A stretch of DNA of 7,366 nt. Source: Pseudomonadota bacterium. Lineage in GTDB: Bacteria; Pseudomonadota; Gammaproteobacteria; Xanthomonadales; Xanthomonadaceae. Below the pieces are notes generated by a model, which was not told the DNA's origin, made no database searches, and saw nothing but the letters and a program-made list of their open reading frames with translations. Both the position numbers and the translations under genes were made by a program. The stretch is from NCBI GenBank assembly GCA_023461075.1, contig JAEWNY010000008.1, positions 1 to 7,366 on the forward strand. Direction: 5' to 3'. Shown here piece by piece: positions 1 to 5,546 of the stretch (the stretch's first letter is position 1; each line of letters begins with the position of its first letter).

Positions 1-84
1 GAGTTCCGTGACGAACTGCCGAAGACCAATGTCGGCAAGATCCTCCGCCGCGAACTGCGCGACGAGGCCAAGCCCAAGGGCTGA
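1..84 (+). CDS. Long-chain acyl-CoA ligase (FadD/RpfB type), C-terminal end only
   Basis: The window opens inside a gene read in frame 1 that ends with TGA at 82-84, leaving 27 codons. The readable end, ELPKTNVGKILRRELRDEAK, matches the closing segment of FadD-type AMP-forming acyl-CoA ligases; E. coli FadD ends in a very similar ELPKSNVGKILRRELRDEA stretch. The lysine of the PKTNVGK motif is the conserved A10-motif lysine that contacts the acyl-adenylate in this superfamily. The enzyme would activate long-chain fatty acids to CoA thioesters at the inner membrane. Because the neighbouring genes resemble the xanthomonad rpf region, this may be rpfB, the FadD homologue linked to DSF signalling, but the short tail cannot separate rpfB from an ordinary fadD. 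It is convergent with lysS and shares a terminator with it. Confidence 0.85.
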   Translation, partial: EFRDELPKTNVGKILRRELRDEAKPKG

Positions 85-115
85 CCGACTGCCACAACCC
101 ATCATTGTCGCCATG

Positions 116-142
116 AAAAACCCGCCGGTCCGGGGGGTTTTT
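116..142. terminator. Bidirectional intrinsic terminator between the ligase gene and lysS
   Basis: AAAAACCC at 116-123 pairs perfectly with GGGTTTTT at 135-142. Inside, after one G/G mismatch, CC (125-126) pairs with GG (132-133) around a GGTCC loop. The GC-rich stem is flanked by an A tract on the left and a T tract on the right, so it gives a hairpin plus U run in both directions. It lies 31 nt past the ligase stop and about 40 nt past the lysS stop, as expected for a shared terminator of convergent genes. Confidence 0.8.
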
Positions 143-181
143 GATGATGCGAAGACTGCGTGGAAACGCGGCGTCGCGAGG

Positions 182-1702
182 TCACTCCTCGGCGCGCGGG
201 CGCATGTACGGGAACAGCAGCACGTCTCGGATCGAGGCCGAATCGGTCAGCAACATCACCAGTCGGTCGATGCCGATGCCCAAGCCACCGGTCGGCGGCA
301 GGCCCACTTCCAGCGCGCGGATGTAGTCGGCATCGAAATGCATGGCTTCATCGTCGCCGGCGTCCTTGGCCTCGACCTGCGCCATGAAGCGCGCGGCCTG
401 GTCTTCGGCGTCGTTCAACTCGGAGAAGCCGTTGGCCATTTCCTTGCCGCCGATGAACAGTTCGAAGCGGTCGGTGATGCCCGGCTCGTCGTCGGATTCG
501 CGCGCCAAAGGCGAGACTTCCACCGGATAATGGGTGATGAAGGTCGGCTGGATCAGGCCGCTTTCCACGGTCTTCTCGAAGATCTCCAGCAACAACTTGC
601 CCCAGCCGTAACCGGGCTTGACCGGGATCTGCAGGCGCGCACAATGCGCGGCCAGTGCCTCGCGGTCGCGGCAATCGGCCTCGGAGATCTCCGGGTTGAG
701 TTCGCGCACCGCTTCCTCGAGTTTCCAGCGACGGAACGGCTTGCCGAGGTCGATCTCGCGCCCCTCCCATTCCAGTGCGACCTTGCCCATCGCCTCGGCG
801 GAGACATGGCGGATCAACGCCTCGGTCAGGTCCATCACTTCGGTGTAGGAGACATAAGCCTCATACAACTCGAGCATGGTGAACTCGGGGTTGTGCCGGG
901 TCGACACGCCCTCGTTGCGGAAATTGCGGTTGATCTCGTAGACGCGCTCGAAGCCGCCGACCACCAAGCGCTTCAGGTACAGCTCCGGCGCCACGCGCAG
1001 GAACAGGTCAAGGTCGAGCGCGTTATGGTGCGTGGTGAACGGCTTGGCCGTGGCACCGCCTGCGATGTAATGCATCATCGGCGTCTCGACTTCGAGGAAG
1101 CGCCGTGCATCCAGCCAGCGCCGCATCGAAGCGATGATGCGCGAACGCGCGACGAAGACCTCGCGCGCTTCGGGTGTCACGATGAGATCGACATAGCGCT
1201 GGCGGTAACGTTGCTCGACATCGGACAGGCCATGGAACTTGTCCGGCAGCGGCCGCAGCGACTTGGTCAGCAGGCGCAGCCTTTCGACCTTGACCGACAG
1301 CTCGCCGGTCTTGGTGCGCATCAGGGTGCCTTCGGCGGCGAGGATGTCGCCGACGTCCCAGCCTTTGAACGCATCGTAGGTGTCGCCCAGCGTGGTCGAT
1401 TGCAGGAACAACTGGATGTCGCCGCTGACATCACGCAGCTTGGCGAACGCGGCCTTGCCCATGAGGCGCTTGGCCAGCATGCGTCCGGCGATGCTGACGC
1501 GGCGGCCATCGCCCTCCAGCGCCTCGCCGCTCCACCTCTGCGCATCCGCGTACTCGGACTGCAGGTCGCCGGCGTACTCGGCCCGACGGAAATCATTGGG
1601 GAAAGCGTTGCCCTGCCCGCGCAACGTGGCCAGCTTGCCGCGACGTTCGGCGATCAGGCTGTTCTCGTCCTGTGCGGACGCGGTGGGCTCGTTCATCGTC
1701 AT
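182..1702 (-). CDS. lysS: Lysyl-tRNA synthetase, class II
   Basis: This is a 506-residue cytoplasmic enzyme (E. coli LysS has 505) that charges tRNA-Lys with lysine using ATP. An N-terminal OB-fold anticodon-binding domain covers about residues 65-150. The class II catalytic core follows. Motif 1 is around 202-210 (FLEVETPMM), motif 2 spans about 250-275 and contains FRNEGVSTRHNPEFT, and motif 3 is at 472-481 (GGLGIGIDRL). The stretches KFHGLSDVEQRYRQRYVDL and FSELNDAEDQAARF are also typical. It follows prfB by 4 nt, an arrangement shared with E. coli, so the two are probably co-transcribed and translationally coupled. The ATG at 1702 is the longest start. The ATG two codons later (1696, giving MNEPTASA) has a GGA better spaced from it and may be the real one. 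The gene is read toward the terminator at 116-142 and looks intact. Confidence 0.97.
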   Translation of the reverse strand: MTMNEPTASAQDENSLIAERRGKLATLRGQGNAFPNDFRRAEYAGDLQSEYADAQRWSGEALEGDGRRVSIAGRMLAKRLMGKAAFAKLRDVSGDIQLFLQSTTLGDTYDAFKGWDVGDILAAEGTLMRTKTGELSVKVERLRLLTKSLRPLPDKFHGLSDVEQRYRQRYVDLIVTPEAREVFVARSRIIASMRRWLDARRFLEVETPMMHYIAGGATAKPFTTHHNALDLDLFLRVAPELYLKRLVVGGFERVYEINRNFRNEGVSTRHNPEFTMLELYEAYVSYTEVMDLTEALIRHVSAEAMGKVALEWEGREIDLGKPFRRWKLEEAVRELNPEISEADCRDREALAAHCARLQIPVKPGYGWGKLLLEIFEKTVESGLIQPTFITHYPVEVSPLARESDDEPGITDRFELFIGGKEMANGFSELNDAEDQAARFMAQVEAKDAGDDEAMHFDADYIRALEVGLPPTGGLGIGIDRLVMLLTDSASIRDVLLFPYMRPRAEE

Positions 1703-1706
1703 TCCA

Positions 1707-2838
1707 TCAATGGGTCATGTCGGCGCGCTTGGAACCGGCATCCAGTCCGGACTTCAGGCTGGCCTCGACGAACTCGTCCAGGTCGCCATCGAGCACCTTC
1801 TGGGTATCGCTGCGCTCCAAACCGGTGCGCAGGTCCTTGATCCGCGACTGGTCCAGCACGTAGTTGCGGATCTGGCTGCCCCAGCCGATGTCGGACTTGG
1901 TGGCCTCGACCGCATCGCGTTCGGCATTGCGCTTCTGCAATTCGAATTCGTACAACTTGGCGGCCAGCATCTTCATCGCGGTGTCGCGGTTCTGGTGCTG
2001 GCTGCGGCCGTTCTGGCAGGCCACGACTATATTGGTCGGGAGGTGGGTGATGCGTACCGCCGATTCGGTCTTGTTGACGTGCTGGCCACCCGCACCCGAC
2101 GAGCGATAGACATCCACGCGCAGGTCGGCGGGATTGATCTCGATGTCGATGTTGTCGTCGACTTCCGGCGAGACGAATACGCTGGTGAAGCTGGTATGGC
2201 GGCGGTTGTCGGAATCGAACGGCGACTTGCGCACCAGCCGATGCACGCCGGTTTCGGTCTTGAGCCAGCCGTAGGCGTAGTCGCCCTCGACCCGGAACGT
2301 CGCCGACTTGATGCCGGCGACATCGCCGCCGGACGCTTCCATCAACTCGACCTTCCAGCCGCGCCCCTCGGCCCAGCGCAGGTACATGCGCAGCAGCATC
2401 TCCGCCCAGTCCTGCGCCTCGGTGCCGCCGGCACCGGCCTGGATGTCGACGAAGGCGGACGCGCCATCCATCTTGCCGGAGAACATGCGTTGGAACTCCA
2501 GCTTCTCCACATCCTTTTCGAAGCGATCGACGTCGGCGACGACCGCGAGCGCGGTGTCCTCGTCGTCCTCCATCTCGGCCAGTTCCAGCAGCTCGTTGCC
2601 GCCGGTCAGGCCTTCGGTCAGCGTGCGGATGCCGTTGACGTTCTTGTCGAGTTGGGCGCGTTCGCGGCCCAGTGCTTGCGCGCGCTCGGCATCGTTCCAG
2701 ACATCGGGGCTTTCCAGCTCCCGCTCGACTTCCTCAAGACGCTCCTTCTTGGCGTCGTAGTCAAAGAAACCCCCGGAGCGCATCAAGGCGACCGATCAGG
2801 TCGGCGATGCGTGCTCGGACGGGATTGAGCTCGATCAT
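1707..2838 (-). CDS. prfB: Peptide chain release factor 2, expressed by programmed +1 frameshift
   Basis: RF2 recognises UGA and UAA stop codons and triggers release of the finished peptide. The gene is in two frames. A 25-codon first frame (MIELNPVRARIADLIGRLDA...) starts at ATG 2838 and stops at in-frame TGA 2763-2761. The second frame resumes at GAC 2762-2760 (DYDAKKERLEEVERELE...). Joined, the protein has 376 residues (E. coli 365). The stop-recognition motif SPF falls at 205-207 and the catalytic GGQ at 250-252, exactly the E. coli positions. The residue matching E. coli 246 is Ser. A start at ATG 2786 in the second frame would give MMRSGGFF in front of the conserved DYDAKK and is spurious. 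A TAGAAT -10 element lies about 32 nt upstream; no strong ribosome binding site is visible. lysS follows in the same operon. The low RF2 level needed for the frameshift gives autoregulation, as known for this family. Confidence 0.97.
2760..2775 (-). promoter_or_regulatory. prfB programmed +1 frameshift site
   Basis: Read on the minus strand the site is CGG GGG TTT CTT TGA C. The slippery CTT codon (2766-2764) is followed by in-frame TGA and then C, the weak termination context CUU UGA C used in E. coli prfB. The run of five Gs (2774-2770) sits three bases before CTT, the position of the stimulatory internal Shine-Dalgarno (AGGGGG in E. coli, CGGGGG here). Slippage from CTT to TTT moves the ribosome to GAC, and both flanking frames match RF2. 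When RF2 is scarce, termination at UGA is slow and frameshifting rises. Confidence 0.95.
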
Positions 2839-2869
2839 GGCTTGCGTACATCGTTGAAAACGGCCGGCA

Positions 2870-2875
2870 ATTCTA
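2870..2875 (-). promoter_or_regulatory. Possible -10 element of the prfB-lysS promoter
   Basis: TAGAAT on the minus strand matches five of six bases of the sigma-70 -10 consensus. It would place transcription start near 2863, with a leader of about 25 nt before the prfB ATG. No convincing -35 hexamer is seen at 16-18 bp spacing; that area is taken by a GC-rich 13-bp tandem repeat. The call rests on one hexamer and its position. Confidence 0.45.
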
Positions 2876-2880
2876 GCAGG

Positions 2881-2910
2881 CGGAGGCTCCAGCCGGAGGC
2901 TCACGCCGGA
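2881..2910. repeat. 13-bp tandem repeat upstream of prfB
   Basis: CGGAGGCTCCAGC (2881-2893) is followed directly by CGGAGGCTCACGC (2894-2906) and then CGGA (2907-2910), about 2.3 copies with two mismatches between the full units. The first unit contains the small palindrome GGAGGCTCC. The repeat lies between divergent prfB and the DUF2945 gene, and would cover about -18 to -47 of the proposed prfB promoter. It could be an operator or a chance duplication in GC-rich DNA. Confidence 0.5.
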
Positions 2911-2959
2911 TTTGCGCCGGGCATGGCAGCCTGCTTCCATCCCGGCAGCGGAGAACGAC

Positions 2960-3181
2960 ATGGCCAGGTTCAAGATAGGCGACCACGTGCGCTGGAACTC
3001 GGAGGCCGGGCATGCCAGCGGCCACATCATCAAGGTGCATGTGGCCGATTTCGACTACAAGGGCCATACCCACCGCGCCAGCCGCGAGAAGCCGCAATAC
3101 GAGATCAAGTCCGACAAGACCGATCACGTCGCGGCGCATTACGGCGACGTGCTCGAGAAGATGTCCGGAGGAAACACATGA
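2960..3181 (+). CDS. Small DUF2945 / Hva1-TUDOR family protein
   Basis: A 73-residue basic, soluble protein with no signal peptide or membrane segment. FKIGDHVRWNSEAG near the start and KPQYEIKSDKTDHVAAHYGD near the end are the pattern of DUF2945 (hypervirulence-associated TUDOR domain), a small SH3-like beta barrel whose members are usually about 65-80 residues. The molecular role of the family is not settled. The start is ATG 2960, preceded by GGAG at 2950-2953 with six bases of spacing; the frame is open further upstream to ATG 2912, but the domain starts at the later one. It is divergent from prfB with 121 bp between starts. Its stop overlaps the start of a 31-codon ORF (ATGA). Confidence 0.85.
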   Translation: MARFKIGDHVRWNSEAGHASGHIIKVHVADFDYKGHTHRASREKPQYEIKSDKTDHVAAHYGDVLEKMSGGNT

Positions 3182-3273
3182 CGATCATCGACCCGGAAGC
3201 CGTCCGCTTGCGTCTTGCGCACGCTGTTCACTACTGCATTGATGCAGCCTCGCCGCGCAGGACGTGGCGATAA
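3178..3273 (+). CDS. 31-codon ORF coupled to the DUF2945 gene, probable gene remnant
   Basis: The ATG at 3178 overlaps the DUF2945 stop as ATGA and is preceded by a near-perfect Shine-Dalgarno, GGAGGA at 3167-3172, five bases upstream. This start signal is stronger than those of the larger genes nearby. The product would be MTIIDPEAVRLRLAHAVHYC followed by 11 more residues, ending at TAA 3271-3273. I recognise no family. Its last 43 nt run antisense through the end of the LytTR regulator gene. The good start with an abrupt, antisense-derived end suggests the 5' end of a former second gene in the operon, cut off by rearrangement. A genuine small protein is the alternative. Confidence 0.4.
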   Translation: MTIIDPEAVRLRLAHAVHYCIDAASPRRTWR

Positions 3274-4115
3274 CGCCGGCTGCAAGGCACCACGCTGCCA
3301 TCCTTGAGGTGAATGCGGGCGTCGCCGGCATCGGTCGGCTCGATCGAGGCGATCATGGCAAGGTTCACGATATGGCTGCGATGGACGCGGGAGAATTTTT
3401 CCGCGTCCAGTTGTGACTCGATGCCGCCGATGGTGCCGCGCAGCGGATAGACCCGCCCGCCCAGATGCAGGTTGACGTAGTTGCCGTTGGCCTGCAGCCA
3501 TTCGATGTCGTCGGTGGCGATCAGGAAGTCGCGTCCCAGCTTGCGTACCAGAAAACGTTTGGGATGCCCTGCTGCGGCGACCTCCGGCACGAGGGGTACG
3601 CCGGAATCCGGTGTTGACAAGGCGTGCGCTTCGCCTTGCCGGAGCAGCGCGTAGCGCTCGAAACCGTGGGCGACCAGGACGATCAAGGAGAACGTCTGCA
3701 CGTCCTTGCCATATTCATAGGCGAAGTTCGCCAGCCACGGCCCGTAGTCGTAATGCAGCCCGATCGATGCATGGATGGCCGTGCGCAACGCGACCATCCC
3801 GCCAACATGCAGGGCGCTCCATGCCAGGCTGCCCAGCAGATAGCCGGGCAGTCGTCGGGGCCAGTTCTCGAGTGAAAGTGGCCAACGCCGGCAGGCCAGC
3901 AGGAGCAGCGGCAGCAGGAGGAGTGAAACAAGCAGGCTGCTGCCCTCGGCAATGGACAGGGACGCCAGATCGACAGGGGCGCCTTCGCGGGCCGCATCCG
4001 CCCAGTCGATCCAGATGTTGCCCAGCCCCGCGCCGACGAAGACCGTGATCCACAGGGCCGCGGAAGCGTACAGGGCACCGCGTGGGTGGGTGGAAGCCGC
4101 ATCGCTCATACCCAC
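3231..4115 (-). CDS. rpfD: Membrane-anchored LytTR-domain transcriptional regulator, RpfD-like
   Basis: A protein of up to 294 residues with two parts. The N-terminal half has about four hydrophobic helices (roughly residues 14-34, 59-75, 89-110 and 139-157), giving a 4TM membrane module. The C-terminal LytTR DNA-binding domain spans about 187-286, with the hallmarks IEWLQANGNYVNLH (204-217) and FSRVHRSHIVNL (241-252). There is no response-regulator receiver domain, so it probably senses through or at the membrane and is not phosphorylated. An in-frame TAG directly upstream (4121-4119) limits the start to GTG 4115 or ATG 4109; the ATG is likelier. From memory, RpfD of Xanthomonas campestris is a LytTR protein encoded close to lysS, prfB and recJ, which matches this position; the symbol rests on that context. 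Divergently, 126 bp away, lies an acyltransferase gene it may control. The stop is TAG at 3233-3231. Confidence 0.85.
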   Translation of the reverse strand: MGMSDAASTHPRGALYASAALWITVFVGAGLGNIWIDWADAAREGAPVDLASLSIAEGSSLLVSLLLLPLLLLACRRWPLSLENWPRRLPGYLLGSLAWSALHVGGMVALRTAIHASIGLHYDYGPWLANFAYEYGKDVQTFSLIVLVAHGFERYALLRQGEAHALSTPDSGVPLVPEVAAAGHPKRFLVRKLGRDFLIATDDIEWLQANGNYVNLHLGGRVYPLRGTIGGIESQLDAEKFSRVHRSHIVNLAMIASIEPTDAGDARIHLKDGSVVPCSRRYRHVLRGEAASMQ

Positions 4116-4121
4116 AGTCTA
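4116..4121 (-). promoter_or_regulatory. Possible -10 element for a near-leaderless LytTR regulator mRNA
   Basis: TAGACT on the minus strand fits the TANNNT -10 pattern and ends six bases before ATG 4109. Transcription from it would begin at or next to that ATG, giving a leaderless message. No Shine-Dalgarno is visible at this gene, which fits. No clear -35 is seen, and TAG also happens to be the upstream in-frame stop, so this is weak. Confidence 0.25.
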
Positions 4122-4146
4122 GGCGGCGGCTGCTATCCACGGCCGG

Positions 4147-4176
4147 GTTATTCGTCACCGCATCCCGCCGTTCGTC
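4147..4176. promoter_or_regulatory. Candidate LytTR-type direct-repeat site between the divergent genes
   Basis: TTCGTC occurs at 4151-4156 and again at 4171-4176, a 20-bp period. The second copy lies in GCCGTTCGT (4167-4175), which fits eight of nine positions of the known LytTR half-site pattern [TA][AC][CA]GTTN[AG][TG]; the first copy fits only its right half. LytTR proteins usually bind two such half-sites about 21-22 bp apart, so the spacing is near but not exact. The site lies midway in the 126-bp region between the regulator and the acyltransferase. Nothing else in that region was recognisable, and no clear promoter for the acyltransferase was found. Confidence 0.25.
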
Positions 4177-4241
4177 CCTTGGTCCTCGCGATTCAAGGAT
4201 TTGCGCTTCCCGAGAGGGTCAGGCGGTCGCAGTCTGGCTGG

Positions 4242-5546
4242 ATGAAACCCTCAGCACTTTCCGGCCGCCGCCACGACCTCGATGCGCTGCGCGTGATCGC
4301 CTTTGGCCTCCTCATCCTCTATCACGCAAGCGGCATCTGGCAGACGGATTCCGACTTCCACGTGGTCAGTCGCCACACCTTCGACCAGATGGATGGCTTC
4401 CGCATCCTGCTGAATCGTTGGCGGATGCCGCTGCTGTTCGCCATCTCGGGTATTGCGATTGGCCTGGCCGCTCCACGCGATGGCTGGCTATTCGTGCGCC
4501 AGCGGACATCGCGCCTGCTGATCCCGCTGGCGTTCGGCATGCTGACGATGATCGTCGTCCAGGCCTACTGCGAGGCGAGGCTCAACGGCCAGGTGCCGGC
4601 CGGTTTCCTGGGATTCTGGTGGCGCTACCTGCAGCTGCGGCCGTGGCCCGCCGACGCCTTCACCGGGGCGGCCCATGGCGTCACTTGGAACCATCTATGG
4701 TACCTGCCCTACCTCTGGTGCTACACCGTGCTGTTGATGATGTTGCGGCCCGTGCTGCAGAACTCGCCCGAATCGAGGCTGGGCGCGTTATCGAAGCCGC
4801 TTGGCGTGGTCGTCGGTTGGTTGCTGCCAGTCCTGGCATGGTTGATCGCCCTCTTGTGGCTGAAGCCGCGGTTCCCGGAAAGCCATGCATTCATCGGTGA
4901 CTGGTATGCGCATGTCGTCTACTTCGGCTGCTTCCTCGCCGGCTGGTGGGTGTCGAGGGAACAAGGCGCATGGGAATGGTTGGCCCGCTGGCGTTGGCTG
5001 ACCGTCGGCATCGCAGCCATCGCCATCATGATCGAGTTGCTGCTGAAATTCGCCGATCTGTGGCTTGACGAGGCGCCGTTGCCTGACTGGGCGTCTGCAG
5101 TCAACTGGGGACTGGTGGAAACCACTGCGCGAGCGACTTATGGGTGGACTGCGATGCTCGCCATCTTCGGTTTCGGCCTATCCCATTTGAACAAGCCTTT
5201 CCGCTGGCTCCCGTATGCGAGCGAAGCGGTCTACCCGTGGTACATCCTGCACCAGACGTTGCTGGTGCTGATCGGCTACTGGGTGATCCCGCTGGGATGG
5301 AACGCGGCGATGGAGGTGGTCGCGATCCTCGGCGGCACCATCGTCGGGTGCCTGCTCCTGCACGAACTGCTGATCCGACGGATAGCTTTGTTGCGGCCGC
5401 TTTTCGGGCTCAAGCCGGCTGCCGATGCACAACGATCAGTTGCACCGCTTCCCCGCCCCGCCAGTCATCCGGCACCAACCGATAGGCGATGCGCGAACGC
5501 GGCGCCGGTCGATCCTCTTCCCATCCATCGAAATGCATCGCGTTGA
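4242..5546 (+). CDS. Membrane acyltransferase, acyltransferase-3 / OpgC-like
   Basis: A 434-residue inner-membrane protein with about ten predicted helices (near residues 15-32, 62-78, 92-109, 153-170, 186-206, 221-237, 252-270, 300-313, 329-348, 357-376). Acyltransferase-3 marks are RRHDLDALRVIAFGLLILYH with His28 in helix 1, WRMPLLFAISG (60-70), WNHLWYLPYL (149-158) and a late helix with YPWYILHQ (331-338). The pattern is closest to OpgC/MdoC, which transfers acyl groups (succinyl in the known cases) onto periplasmic glucans. The real substrate could be another envelope glycan. The start is ATG 4242: the frame stays open to 4086, but that part is unrelated and runs into the regulator gene. 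No good ribosome binding site is seen. Residues 391-434 form a Pro/Ala/Arg-rich tail that lies entirely antisense to recJ, as though the original stop was lost. It is divergent from the LytTR regulator. Confidence 0.88.
   Translation: MKPSALSGRRHDLDALRVIAFGLLILYHASGIWQTDSDFHVVSRHTFDQMDGFRILLNRWRMPLLFAISGIAIGLAAPRDGWLFVRQRTSRLLIPLAFGMLTMIVVQAYCEARLNGQVPAGFLGFWWRYLQLRPWPADAFTGAAHGVTWNHLWYLPYLWCYTVLLMMLRPVLQNSPESRLGALSKPLGVVVGWLLPVLAWLIALLWLKPRFPESHAFIGDWYAHVVYFGCFLAGWWVSREQGAWEWLARWRWLTVGIAAIAIMIELLLKFADLWLDEAPLPDWASAVNWGLVETTARATYGWTAMLAIFGFGLSHLNKPFRWLPYASEAVYPWYILHQTLLVLIGYWVIPLGWNAAMEVVAILGGTIVGCLLLHELLIRRIALLRPLFGLKPAADAQRSVAPLPRPASHPAPTDRRCANAAPVDPLPIHRNASR

Noticed and set aside
8..1840. 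610-codon plus-strand open frame across lysS and into prfB
   Set aside because: It is antisense to lysS, which has every class II synthetase motif. Long antisense frames are common in GC-rich genes. It has no recognisable domain and its start lies inside the ligase gene.
1707..2786. prfB starting at ATG 2786 without frameshift
   Set aside because: The first eight residues do not match RF2, whereas the upstream 25-codon frame does, and the frameshift signal is complete.
1380..2828. 482-codon plus-strand open frame antisense to lysS/prfB
   Set aside because: It is complementary to conserved RF2 sequence, has no family resemblance, and has the composition expected of a shadow frame.
2854..2859. 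TTGAAA as a -35 box for the DUF2945 gene
   Set aside because: No -10 hexamer is found at 16-18 bp spacing on the plus strand.
2761..3033. 90-codon minus-strand frame ending at the prfB internal TGA as a separate protein
   Set aside because: Only its last 25 codons are meaningful, as the RF2 N-terminus. The upstream part covers the promoter and the divergent DUF2945 gene.
3234..3247. CTGCAT-TG-ATGCAG inverted repeat as a terminator
   Set aside because: It has a six-pair stem with a two-base loop, no T run, and lies within the last codons of the LytTR gene. It is probably chance.
4086..4241. 52-residue N-terminal extension of the acyltransferase
   Set aside because: It overlaps the regulator start and the control region, and contains no helix or family motif. 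The conserved RRHDLDALR begins just after ATG 4242.
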